From Streptomyces sp. OR43 (GTDB lineage Bacteria; Actinomycetota; Actinomycetes; Streptomycetales; Streptomycetaceae), in NCBI RefSeq assembly GCF_008042275.1, contig NZ_RDBK01000043.1, forward strand, positions 3,290,922 to 3,349,915: DNA of 58,994 nt. The letters are read 5' to 3'. Of this stretch, positions 16,789 through 24,186 are shown in pieces. The notes under the pieces were generated by a model that saw nothing but the letters and a program-made list of their open reading frames with translations, was not told where the DNA came from and made no database searches. The position numbers and the translations under genes were made by a program. How positions within the stretch are numbered: the stretch's first letter is position 1; each line of letters starts with the position of its first letter.

Positions 16789-17613
16789 TCAGTTGTGGCG
16801 CGCGAGCTTGACCGAGGAGATGAGCAGGATCACCGCCAGGGCGGGAACGAGCACCAGGTCGGAGAAGACGCCGACCAGCAGTACCCCCAGCAGCGCGCCG
16901 GCGATCGAGCCCGCGGCCATCACGGCGGCGAAGCGGAGGTTGGCGCCCAGGACCGCGAAGCTGCCGTCACGGCTGTAGCGGGCGAAGGCAACCAGCATGG
17001 TCGGCAGCGATACCAGCAGGGACAGTCTTCCCGCCGTCTTGATGTCAAGGCCGAAGAGCAGCACGATCGTCGGGATCAGCAGCTCGCCCCCGGCCACACC
17101 CATAATCGCGGCGCCCACTCCGATGCCGAAGCCGGCCACCACTCCGCAGGGCACCTGCGCCCGCAGCGGCAGCGGCAGCGTCCCCACGGTGGCGAGGTGG
17201 GTGGCCAGCAGAGCGGCGGCCATGAGCACCATCAGGGCCGCCAGTACCTTGTACAGGGTGGAGCTGCGCATCCGTACCGCCCAGCTCGCCCCGGCCCATG
17301 CGCCCAGCAGGCTCCCGGCCAGCAGATTGGCCGCGACGGGCCAGTGACCGGCGAGCTCGGAGGCGGGCAACGCCGAGAGCCGGGCGGGCAGCGCCACCAC
17401 GACTACGACCAGGCTCATTGCCTTGTTCAGGATGACCGCGGACAGCGCCGCGAACCCGAACAGGCTGATTAGCAGGGGGAGGCGGAACTCCGCACCGCCC
17501 AGGCCAATCATCCCGCCGAGAACGCCGATGCCCGCCCCTGCGGCGAACACCACGGGCGCGGAGCGTGCCCGGCTCCCGGAGCGCAGAGGGTCAGCGGCCA
17601 ACGGTGAGGTCAT
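16789..17613 (-). CDS. TSUP (TauE/SafE) family permease
   Basis: A 274-residue membrane protein with about eight hydrophobic segments. Two related Gly-rich half repeats, VLGGMIGLGGAEFRLPLL and GVGAAIMGVAGGELLIPTIV, are the hallmark of the TSUP family, which moves sulfite, sulfoacetate and other small anions. It converges with the arsN1-like gene and has its own start (ATG 17613). TSUP proteins turn up in several metalloid clusters with no settled substrate. Efflux of sulfite or of a thio-arsenical is conceivable. Confidence 0.8.
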   Translation of the reverse strand: MTSPLAADPLRSGSRARSAPVVFAAGAGIGVLGGMIGLGGAEFRLPLLISLFGFAALSAVILNKAMSLVVVVVALPARLSALPASELAGHWPVAANLLAGSLLGAWAGASWAVRMRSSTLYKVLAALMVLMAAALLATHLATVGTLPLPLRAQVPCGVVAGFGIGVGAAIMGVAGGELLIPTIVLLFGLDIKTAGRLSLLVSLPTMLVAFARYSRDGSFAVLGANLRFAAVMAAGSIAGALLGVLLVGVFSDLVLVPALAVILLISSVKLARHN

Positions 17614-17685
17614 GGAGGGCAGTCTGCAACGATCACGCTGTCTCGCGACACTGGGGGAAGCCGCCGAAACCGCTGGGCCGCCCTG

Positions 17686-18753
17686 TCACTTGCGCCCGCA
17701 CAGCGCCCCGATCTCGCGGGCGGCGTCCCGCGCGGGACGTCCCACCCCGATCAGCGTGGCCGACGCCGGGCCGGTCCAGTCGCCGTATCCGAGCAGGTGC
17801 AGCCGAGCCTCGACCCGAGCGCGGGTACCGGCGGTGGGGATGTGCCCGCGCGGGCCCCGCAGATTCAGCGGGGCGAGGTGGGACAGCGCCGGGCGGAAGC
17901 CGGTGGACCAAATCACCGCATCCGCGCCGCTCTGACTGCCGTCCTCCCACCGGACGCCGTCGGCAGTGAGCCGGGAGAACATCGGCTTCACTGCCAGGAG
18001 TCCGGCACCCCGGGCTGTGCGGACGGGCGGCACGACGACGATGTCGCCGAGCGAAGCCACTCCGCCGGTGTCGCTGCGGCCGGAGTCGAGCGCGCGGCGG
18101 CGGGCGGTGGCCACGTCGAACAAGGCGCGGCCGTCGATGTCGTCGGCCAGGAACCGCGGCGGACGCTGGGTCACCCACCTCACCTCGACGCGGCCGTCCA
18201 GGGCGAGGTCGGCGGCGATCTGGGCGCCAGAGTTCCCACCGCCGACCACGACGACCCGCTGCCCGGCGAAGTCGGACGGGGAACGGTAGTTCACCGTGTG
18301 CAGCTGCCGACCGGCGAAGGTGCTGCGGCCGGGGATGGCGGGGAGGAAGGGGCGCGACCAGGTGCCGGTCGCGCTGATGACCGCCCGGGCCCGCCAGGTG
18401 CCGGTGTCCGCCTCGACCAGGAGCCTGTCGTCGTCACGGCGTACGGCGTCCACGCGTGTGTTGTGCTGGACGGGCAGGTCGTAGCGCTTCTCGTAGTCGG
18501 CGAGGTAGTCCACCACGTGCCCGGCGTCCGGGTAGGTCTCGCCCGCCTGGGCTGGCATGAGCCGCCCAGGCAGCGAGGAGTACTCCGCCGGGGAGAACAG
18601 GTGCAGGGAGTCCCACATGTGCCGCCAGGACCCGCCCGGCGCCGGATCGGCGTCCAGGATCACGAAGTCGAGGCCGCGCCGGCGCAGGTGGTAGCCGGCG
18701 GCGAGCCCGGCCTGGCCGCCGCCGACCACCACCACGTCGGCCCGGTTCGTCAC
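17686..18753 (-). CDS. arsO: ArsO flavin-containing monooxygenase
   Basis: A 355-residue protein whose GTG (18753) overlaps the acr3 stop by four bases. It has an FAD motif VVGGGQAGLAAGYHLRRRG, then SWRHMWDSLHLFSPAEYSSL, an NADPH motif VVGGGNSGAQIAADL and a C-terminal WSTGFRPALSHL. It matches arsO of the Streptomyces arsR-arsB-arsO / arsC-arsT cluster first described on plasmid pHZ227 (recalled), in the same order. It is third in the minus-strand operon arsR-acr3-arsO. It is paralogous to the enzyme at 14758 but clearly diverged. Confidence 0.85.
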   Translation of the reverse strand: MTNRADVVVVGGGQAGLAAGYHLRRRGLDFVILDADPAPGGSWRHMWDSLHLFSPAEYSSLPGRLMPAQAGETYPDAGHVVDYLADYEKRYDLPVQHNTRVDAVRRDDDRLLVEADTGTWRARAVISATGTWSRPFLPAIPGRSTFAGRQLHTVNYRSPSDFAGQRVVVVGGGNSGAQIAADLALDGRVEVRWVTQRPPRFLADDIDGRALFDVATARRRALDSGRSDTGGVASLGDIVVVPPVRTARGAGLLAVKPMFSRLTADGVRWEDGSQSGADAVIWSTGFRPALSHLAPLNLRGPRGHIPTAGTRARVEARLHLLGYGDWTGPASATLIGVGRPARDAAREIGALCGRK

Positions 18754-19862
18754 GGGGCCGTCGTCACCGCGTCGGCGGCGAACTTCCTGCGCCAGGCGAG
18801 TGCGACGTAGACGAGGCCGATCAGGACGGGGACTTCGATGAGCGGTCCGACGACTCCGGACAGGGCCTGGCCGGAGGTGACGCCGAAGGTCGCGATGGCG
18901 ACCGCGATGGCCAGCTCGAAGTTGTTGCCCGCCGCGGTGAACGCCAGCGTCGTGGTGCGGTCGTAGGCCAGGCCCAGGCCCTTGCCCAGGAGGAAGGTCC
19001 CGAAGAACATGATCGCGAAGTAGACCAGCAGCGGCAGCGCGATCCGCACGACGTCCAGCGGCTGCGAGGTGATGGTCTTCCCCTGGAGGGCGAACAGGAT
19101 GACGATCGTGAACAGCAGCCCGTAGAGCGCCCACGGGCCGATCCTCGGAAGGAACTTCGCCTCGTACTTCTCGCGGCCCATCTTCTGCTCGCCGATGCGG
19201 CGGGTGAGGAAGCCGGCCAGCAGAGGGATCCCGAGGAAGATCACGACGTTCAGCGCGATGTGCCAGACGGACACGTCCAGGCCCTGGCCGTCGCCGAGGT
19301 TCATCCAGCGCGGCAGCAGGTCGAGGTAGAACCAGCCCAGCAGACCGAACGCGAACACCTGGAACACCGAGTTCAGCGCGACGAGGACGGCGGCGGCCTC
19401 CCGGTCGCCGCAGGCGAGGTCGTTCCAGATGATGACCATGGCGATACACCGGGCGAGACCGACAATGATCAGGCCGGTGCGGTACTCGGGCAGGTCCGGC
19501 AGGAAGATCCACGCCAGGGCGAACATGACTGCGGGCCCGACGATCCAATTGATGACCAACGAGGAAACCATCAACTTCTTGTCGCCGGTCACGCGGTCGA
19601 GCCGGTCGTAGCGGACCTTCGCGAGGACCGGGTACATCATGACGAGCAGGCCGAGCGCGATCGGCAGGGAGATGCCGCCGATCTCGATCTTCGCGAGCGC
19701 GTCGTTCATCCCCGGGATCAGGCGGCCCAGGCCCAGGCCGACAGCCATGGCGAGCAGGATCCACACCGCGAGGTAGCGGTCGAGGGTGGAGAGCTTCTTG
19801 ACGATCGAGTCGTCCCCACCGCCAGCCGGAGCGAGAGCGGTGGCGGGCTTTGCGGAGGTCAC
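18750..19862 (-). CDS. arsB: Acr3-type arsenite efflux permease
   Basis: A 370-residue protein with ten hydrophobic helices. The segment LARCIAMVIIWNDLACGD contains the Cys and Trp-Asn pattern required in Acr3 transporters, and AFTAAGNNFELAIAVAIATFG is the other conserved block. It exports As(OH)3 at the cytoplasmic membrane, driven by the proton gradient. The GTG start (19862) overlaps the arsR stop by GTGA, and its own stop overlaps arsO in the same way, so all three are coupled. Actinomycete literature often calls this gene arsB. Confidence 0.95.
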   Translation of the reverse strand: MTSAKPATALAPAGGGDDSIVKKLSTLDRYLAVWILLAMAVGLGLGRLIPGMNDALAKIEIGGISLPIALGLLVMMYPVLAKVRYDRLDRVTGDKKLMVSSLVINWIVGPAVMFALAWIFLPDLPEYRTGLIIVGLARCIAMVIIWNDLACGDREAAAVLVALNSVFQVFAFGLLGWFYLDLLPRWMNLGDGQGLDVSVWHIALNVVIFLGIPLLAGFLTRRIGEQKMGREKYEAKFLPRIGPWALYGLLFTIVILFALQGKTITSQPLDVVRIALPLLVYFAIMFFGTFLLGKGLGLAYDRTTTLAFTAAGNNFELAIAVAIATFGVTSGQALSGVVGPLIEVPVLIGLVYVALAWRRKFAADAVTTAP

Positions 19863-20167
19863 GGGCAGGCCCTCTTGTTCTCGGAAGCAGTACGGGCGGA
19901 GTCGGCCAGCGCGGCGAACTGCTCGGACAGCCCGGCCAGGACCTCGGGCTTGAGCTTGTAGTAGGTGAAGCGGCCGCAGGGCTCGGTCTCCACGATCCCG
20001 GCCTCGCGCAGCACCTTCATGTGGTTCGACAGGTTGGTCTGCTTGGCTCCGGTCTCCTCGACCAGGTGCGTCGTACAGAGCGTCTCGCGCGCCAGCAGGG
20101 TCACGATCTGAAGGCGGAGCGGATCGCCCAGCACCCGGATCACATCAGGATCGACTGAAGTCAGCAT
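19859..20167 (-). CDS. arsR: ArsR-family repressor of the core ars operons
   Basis: A 102-residue winged-helix protein, ATG 20167. It has VIRVLGDPLRLQIVTLLARE, a Cys in ETLCTTHLVEE near the start of the recognition region, the recognition helix AKQTNLSNHMKVLREAGIV, EPCGRFTYYKL and a Cys close to the C-terminus. The ligand arrangement differs from the other ArsR of this window (one Cys rather than CxC in the recognition region, with another in the wing), so the two may not cross-regulate. It is divergent from arsC-arsT over a 95-bp region. Confidence 0.9.
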   Translation of the reverse strand: MLTSVDPDVIRVLGDPLRLQIVTLLARETLCTTHLVEETGAKQTNLSNHMKVLREAGIVETEPCGRFTYYKLKPEVLAGLSEQFAALADSARTASENKRACP

Positions 20168-20219
20168 GCACTGATACTCTCACATCACCACTCGCTGACA
20201 CCAGCGGGAGCTGAAGTCA
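20155..20219. promoter_or_regulatory. Divergent arsR/arsC control region with direct repeats
   Basis: CTGAAGTCA occurs at 20155-20163 and again at 20211-20219, bracketing the promoter region between the divergent ars operons. These are plausible half-sites for the local ArsR. They are unlike the TTCGAC-type sites of the other ArsR, which suggests two separate regulons. Confidence 0.45.
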
Positions 20220-20262
20220 TTGGCGGCTGGGTTCCGCCATGCGACGAGAGAGAACGATCACC

Positions 20263-20685
20263 ATGGCTGACAAGCCGTCCGTCCTGTTCGTCTGCGTCCA
20301 CAACGCCGGCCGCTCCCAAATGGCCGCCGCGTGGCTGACCCACCTGGCGGGGGACCGCGTCGAGGTCCGCTCCGCCGGCTCCAACCCCGGCGACCAGGTC
20401 AACCCGGCCGCCGTCGAGGCCATGGCCGAGGTCGGCATCGACATCTCCAAGGAGACGCCGAAGATCCTCACCGTCGACGCGGTCCGCGAGTCGGACGTCT
20501 GCATCACCATGGGCTGCGGCGACACCTGCCCGGTCTTCCCCGGCAAGCGCTACCTCGACTGGAAGCTGGAGGACCCGGCCGGCCAGGGCGTCGAGGCCGT
20601 GCGCCCGATCCGCGACGAGATCAAGACCCTGATCGAGGGCCTGATCGCCGAGATCGCCCCCGCCAAGCCGGAGGCGACGGCGTGA
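20263..20685 (+). CDS. arsC: Arsenate reductase, thioredoxin-coupled
   Basis: A 140-residue low-molecular-weight-phosphatase-type ArsC. The P-loop CVHNAGR puts the nucleophile at Cys11 and Arg17; the redox relay is at Cys80, Cys85 and Cys89 in CITMGCGDTC. It reduces As(V) to As(III), which Acr3 then exports, and is regenerated by thioredoxin. The ATG at 20263 is preferred over 20239 because the family begins at this point and GAGAGA lies upstream. Its stop overlaps the start of arsT (GTGA), coupling the two. Confidence 0.95.
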   Translation: MADKPSVLFVCVHNAGRSQMAAAWLTHLAGDRVEVRSAGSNPGDQVNPAAVEAMAEVGIDISKETPKILTVDAVRESDVCITMGCGDTCPVFPGKRYLDWKLEDPAGQGVEAVRPIRDEIKTLIEGLIAEIAPAKPEATA

Positions 20686-21656
20686 GCGACATACGCGAGG
20701 TCGTCATCATCGGCTCCGGCCCCGCCGGATACACCGCCGCCCTCTACACCGCCCGCGCCCAGCTCAAGCCCCTGCTGTTCGGCAGCTCCATCTTCGTCGG
20801 CGGCTCGCTCACGACCACGACCGAGGTGGAGAACTTCCCCGGCTTTCCCGAGGGCGTCGACGGCCCGGTCCTGATGGAGAACATGCGGGCCCAGGCGGAG
20901 AAGTTCGGCGCCGAGATGATCGACGACGATGTCGTGTCCGTCGATCTAACCGGCGACGTCAAGCTCCTCACCGACTCCGCAGGCACCACTCACCGCGCCA
21001 GGACGGTGATCGTCGCGACCGGATCCGGCTACCGCAAGCTCGGCCTGCCCAAGGAGGACGAGCTGTCCGGCCGCGGCGTCTCGTGGTGTGCGACCTGCGA
21101 CGGATTCTTCTTCCGTGACCGCGACATCGTCGTGGTCGGCGGCGGCGACACCGCCATGGAGGAAGCCACCTTCCTCACCCGCTTCGCCCGCTCCGTCACC
21201 GTCGCCCACCGACGCTCCACCCTGCGCGCCTCGAAGGTCATGCAGGACCGGGCGTTCGCCGACGACAAGATCTCCTTCGCGTTCGACAGCGAGATCGCCG
21301 AGATCAAGGAGACGAACGGCATGCTCGCCGGAGTCGTCCTGCGCGACGTCTTCACTGGTGCCACCCGCGACCTGGACGTGACAGGGCTGTTCATCGCCAT
21401 CGGCCACGACCCGCGCACCGAGCTGTTCACCGGCCAGCTCGACCTCGACGGCGAGGGCTACATCAGCGTCGCCTCCCCGTCGACGCGTACCAGCCTGCCC
21501 GGCGTGTTCGCCGCCGGTGACGTCGTCGACCACACTTACCGTCAGGCCATCACCGCCGCCAGCACCGGTGCGGCCGCGGCCCTGGACGCCGAGCGCTACC
21601 TCGCCGCCCGCAACACCACCCACATCGAGCAGGAGCCGGCCGCGGCCCCTGCCTGA
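20682..21656 (+). CDS. arsT: Thioredoxin reductase of the ars operon
   Basis: A 324-residue flavoprotein starting at GTG 20682. It has an FAD motif IIGSGPAGYTAALYTARA, the redox-active CATC near residue 137, an NADPH motif VVGGGDTAMEEATFL and a C-terminal GVFAAGDVVDHTYRQAITA. It passes electrons from NADPH through thioredoxin to ArsC. No thioredoxin gene lies next to it, so it probably uses a housekeeping thioredoxin. It is followed by a strong hairpin terminator at 21669-21710. Confidence 0.93.
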   Translation: MSDIREVVIIGSGPAGYTAALYTARAQLKPLLFGSSIFVGGSLTTTTEVENFPGFPEGVDGPVLMENMRAQAEKFGAEMIDDDVVSVDLTGDVKLLTDSAGTTHRARTVIVATGSGYRKLGLPKEDELSGRGVSWCATCDGFFFRDRDIVVVGGGDTAMEEATFLTRFARSVTVAHRRSTLRASKVMQDRAFADDKISFAFDSEIAEIKETNGMLAGVVLRDVFTGATRDLDVTGLFIAIGHDPRTELFTGQLDLDGEGYISVASPSTRTSLPGVFAAGDVVDHTYRQAITAASTGAAAALDAERYLAARNTTHIEQEPAAAPA

Positions 21657-21668
21657 CCGACTGAGCCG

Positions 21669-21710
21669 CGGCGCGGGCCCGCCTGGAACCATGCTGGCGG
21701 GCCCGCGCCG
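21669..21710 (+). terminator. Terminator after arsT
   Basis: Perfect 15-bp GC-rich arms at 21669-21683 and 21696-21710 around a 12-base loop, starting 12 bases after the arsT stop. Confidence 0.85.
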
Positions 21711-21783
21711 TGGGGGCATCGGCCGCAAAGGAGCGATGCCGTCCTCCTCGCGCGCCGGGCCCTGGGCGCGGTGGGGCGAACGC

Positions 21784-21814
21784 TTGACCTTCGAGTCGGG
21801 TTGAAGGTTTACCT
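21784..21814 (+). promoter_or_regulatory. MerR-type promoter and operator
   Basis: TTGACC (21784-21789) is separated by an unusually long spacer of 19-20 bases from a weak -10-like TTACCT (21809-21814). The spacer holds the dyad ACCTTC / GAAGGT (21787-21792 and 21803-21808), the classic MerR arrangement. The GTG start of the regulator gene is only nine bases further on, so the mRNA is probably leaderless and the gene autoregulated. Confidence 0.75.
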
Positions 21815-21822
21815 TCGGTGGC

Positions 21823-22596
21823 GTGACGACCTACCGCATCTCGCAGCTGGCCGAACGCTCCGGCGTACCGGCCACAACGCTGCGCTTCTACGAGGACGCC
21901 GGTCTGCTGCCCGCCGACCGCACACCGTCCGGGTACCGGGTCTACGGCGAGGATGCGGTGGAGCGCCTGGCCTTCATCTCCTCCGCCAAGATGCTGGGCC
22001 TGGCGCTGGAGGAGATCCGCGAGCTGCTGGATGTCCGGGAGGAAGGGGTGTGCGCGTCCGTACGGGCGCGGATGCTGCCCCTGGTCGCCGACCGGATCAC
22101 CCAGACCGACGGCCGCATCGCCGAGCTGCGCGCGTTTTCCGCACACCTGGCCGGTGTCCACGCTGATCTGTCCGGCCCGGCGCCCGCAGGGGCGTGCGGT
22201 CCGGACTGCGGCTGCACCACATCCAGCACCACGGCGGCCGGGCCCGTGCCCATCACTCTGTCGCCGACCCGCAGCGAGCAGGCCACGGAGTCCTGGCGGG
22301 AGGCACCGGTGGCCTGCACGCTGGGCGGCGCCGAGCTGGGGATGCGCACCCAGCAGTGGCAGCGGCTGGTCGACAAGGCAGAGGGACGCGAGGAGATCGA
22401 CGACGGGATCCGCCTGTCCTTCCCCGTCGGCGCCGACCTCGCCGGCGAGGTCGCGGCCCTTGCCGCGGCCGAGCAGGGCTGCTGCGCGTTCTTCGACTTC
22501 CGTCTGCACCTGACCCCGACCGCGCTCCAGCTGGAGGTGCGGGCACCCGAGTCCGCCGCCGGAATGCTGGCCGACCTTTTCGGAGTGCCCGCATGA
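21823..22596 (+). CDS. MerR-family regulator with Cys-rich hinge and extra C-terminal domain
   Basis: A 257-residue protein. Residues 1-115 are a MerR HTH and dimerisation helix (YRISQLAERSGVPATTLRFYEDAGLL). A Cys cluster GACGPDCGC follows near residue 127, then a separate domain of about 100 residues with AEQGCCAFFDFRLHLTP. The extra domain with a vicinal Cys pair is found on MerR regulators of actinomycete metal loci; its role is unknown but may be metal delivery or sensing. ATGA overlap with the next gene makes an operon with the CC-motif membrane protein and the permease. Confidence 0.85.
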   Translation: MTTYRISQLAERSGVPATTLRFYEDAGLLPADRTPSGYRVYGEDAVERLAFISSAKMLGLALEEIRELLDVREEGVCASVRARMLPLVADRITQTDGRIAELRAFSAHLAGVHADLSGPAPAGACGPDCGCTTSSTTAAGPVPITLSPTRSEQATESWREAPVACTLGGAELGMRTQQWQRLVDKAEGREEIDDGIRLSFPVGADLAGEVAALAAAEQGCCAFFDFRLHLTPTALQLEVRAPESAAGMLADLFGVPA

Positions 22597-22907
22597 CCAC
22601 CCCGCCCTCTGCTTCTCGCCCGTCCCGGCCGTGGGGTGCCGTTGGCGCCGGCTCGGCCGCGATCGCCGCCTGCGCGGTGTGCTGCGCAGGCCCGCTCCTG
22701 GCCATCCTCGGCGGCATCGGCGTCACCTCCGCCATCGGAGCCCTGTGGGTGCCCGCACTCACGGTGCTGGCCATCACTGCCGGGCTGGGCGTTCTGATCG
22801 TGGGGCGGCGCCGCCGGACAGCAGCCTGCCGGTCCGCTCCGGCACGAACCGACCTCGGCATGCCAGCCCTCCGCCCGAGCCCGGACAGCGGCAAGACCCC
22901 TCACTGA
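22593..22907 (+). CDS. Small membrane protein with Cys-Cys motif
   Basis: A 104-residue protein with two hydrophobic helices. The first carries ACAVCCAGPLLAIL, in which a CxxCC arrangement lies within the membrane, as in MerT-like metal or metalloid transfer proteins. The second helix (about residues 48-71) is followed by a basic, soluble tail. Its start overlaps the merR-type gene stop (ATGA). It probably hands a soft metal(loid) to or from the permease encoded next. Substrate, As(III) versus Hg(II) or another, is not decided by sequence. Confidence 0.65.
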   Translation: MTTPPSASRPSRPWGAVGAGSAAIAACAVCCAGPLLAILGGIGVTSAIGALWVPALTVLAITAGLGVLIVGRRRRTAACRSAPARTDLGMPALRPSPDSGKTPH

Positions 22908-23001
22908 CCAGGAATCGCGGTCAGACCGCGCGCAGTGGCCTGTGAGGATGGAACGCACGACCGCTACGAGGCGGCCGGCACAGCACGAAGGAGCAGTTCG
23001 G

Positions 23002-24009
23002 ATGTCGCAGCAGGGACCGCAGGGCCTGGTCGATCGGATGGAACACCACCAGGTCGCGATCTACCTGGCGGCACTCGCCGCCGGGGGACTGCTCGGCTGG
23101 GCGGCCCCCGGCCTCGGGCCGGGGCTGGAGCACTCGATCAACCCGGTGCTCGGGGCGCTGCTGTTCGTCACCTTCCTCCAGGTCCCTGCCGCCGAACTGG
23201 TCCGCTCCCTGCGGGACGGACGGTTCCTGTCCGCCGCGGTGCTCGTGAACTTCGTGGCGGTGCCGCTGGTCGTCGCCGCGATGTTCACGTTCCTGCCCGA
23301 CGACCAGGCGGTTCGCCTCGGTGTGCTGCTTGTTCTGCTGTGCCCGTGTGTGGACTACGTCATTGTCTTCTCCGGGCTGGCCGGCGGCTCCAGCCGACGC
23401 CTGCTGGCCGCCACCCCGTTCCTCCTGGTCGCGCAGATGCTGTTGCTGCCGGGCTTCCTCTACCTGTTCATGGGCTCGGAGCTCGCCGACATCGTCGAGG
23501 TCGGACCGTTCGTCGAGGCGTTCGTCGTCCTGATCGTCATCCCGCTCGCCTTCGCATGGGCCCTGCAGGCGTGGGCCGGACGCCGCCCGGCCGGGCAGAA
23601 GGTCTCCGACGGCGCGACCACCACGATGGTGCCGCTGATGGCTGCCACGCTGCTGGTCGTGGTCGCCTCCCAGGTTCCCAAGCTCGGCGACAACCTGACC
23701 GACGTCGCCGCCGTCGTCCCGTTCTATGCGGCGTTTCTCGTGGTGATGGCGTTCGCCGGGAAGGCCGTGGCGCGCCTCTTCCGGCTGGACGCCTCCGCCG
23801 GGCGGGCGATCGTCTTCACCGGGGCGACCCGCAACTCCCTCGTCGTCCTGCCCCTCGCCCTGGCTCTGCCCGACGACCTGGCCATCACCCCGGTCGTCGT
23901 GGTCACCCAGACCCTGGTCGAGGTCCTCGGCATGGTCGTCTACGTCCGACTCGTCCCGCGTCTGATGCCCGGCCGGGAGCGGCCCGCGAACGAGCCGGTT
24001 GCCCCCTGA
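23002..24009 (+). CDS. BASS-superfamily arsenite-type permease
   Basis: A 335-residue membrane protein with about ten helices. ATG 23002 is chosen for its AAGGAG site eight bases upstream; the frame is open to 22942. The motif LVLLCPCVDYVIVFSGLAGG carries the Cys of Acr3-like transporters, and FTGATRNSLVVLPLALALP is the second conserved crossover block. This is the group annotated as arsenic resistance protein or bile acid:sodium symporter-like. It is a second efflux route besides the Acr3 at 18750, under the MerR-type regulator. It is the last cargo gene before the right transposon end. Confidence 0.85.
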   Translation: MSQQGPQGLVDRMEHHQVAIYLAALAAGGLLGWAAPGLGPGLEHSINPVLGALLFVTFLQVPAAELVRSLRDGRFLSAAVLVNFVAVPLVVAAMFTFLPDDQAVRLGVLLVLLCPCVDYVIVFSGLAGGSSRRLLAATPFLLVAQMLLLPGFLYLFMGSELADIVEVGPFVEAFVVLIVIPLAFAWALQAWAGRRPAGQKVSDGATTTMVPLMAATLLVVVASQVPKLGDNLTDVAAVVPFYAAFLVVMAFAGKAVARLFRLDASAGRAIVFTGATRNSLVVLPLALALPDDLAITPVVVVTQTLVEVLGMVVYVRLVPRLMPGRERPANEPVAP

Positions 24010-24057
24010 CCGTCCTCAGCGCGGCTACGCAAGCCGATCACATCCTGTGACCACGGC

Positions 24058-24159
24058 TTGCCAACTAACCTGCCGCGTCTTTGCCAACTACACAGCAGCA
24101 CATCCATCTACTCAGCGACGTCCCGCACCGCACTTTGCCAACAAGGCTGCGTTGTCACA
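24058..24159 (-). repeat. Right terminal repeat with three GTTGGCAA motifs
   Basis: On the reverse strand the terminus at 24159-24134 begins TGTGACAACGCAGCC and ends GTTGGCAAA. On the given strand the motif TTGCCAAC lies at 24135-24142 (terminal), 24081-24088 and 24058-24065. Compared with the left end, the right has one more copy and wider spacing (54 and 23 bases). Confidence 0.75.
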
Positions 24160-24186
24160 GATGCGCCAGCCGCCCTTCTGTTTGCG

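Larger units (their letters stand above)
10407..24159. mobile_element. Fossil Tn7-like transposon carrying arsenic-resistance cargo
   Basis: The ends are imperfect 26-bp terminal inverted repeats (10407-10432 and 24134-24159) sharing TGTGAC, ACGCA and GTTGGCAAA blocks; 21 of 26 positions match. Both begin TGT, as in Tn7/Mu-type elements. Extra GTTGGCAA copies lie inside each end (one more on the left, two more on the right), as expected of TnsB-type binding sites. Inside the left end are remnants of tnsA, tniB and tniQ in the order usual for actinobacterial relatives, with tnsB missing. The remaining 12 kb is metal-resistance cargo. No target duplication is visible (CCTGT versus GATGC), which fits later rearrangement at one end. 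The element cannot move by itself. Confidence 0.75.

Noticed and set aside
10402..24164. Five-base target duplication for the Tn7-like element
   Set aside because: CCTGT on the left and GATGC on the right do not match; no duplication can be claimed.
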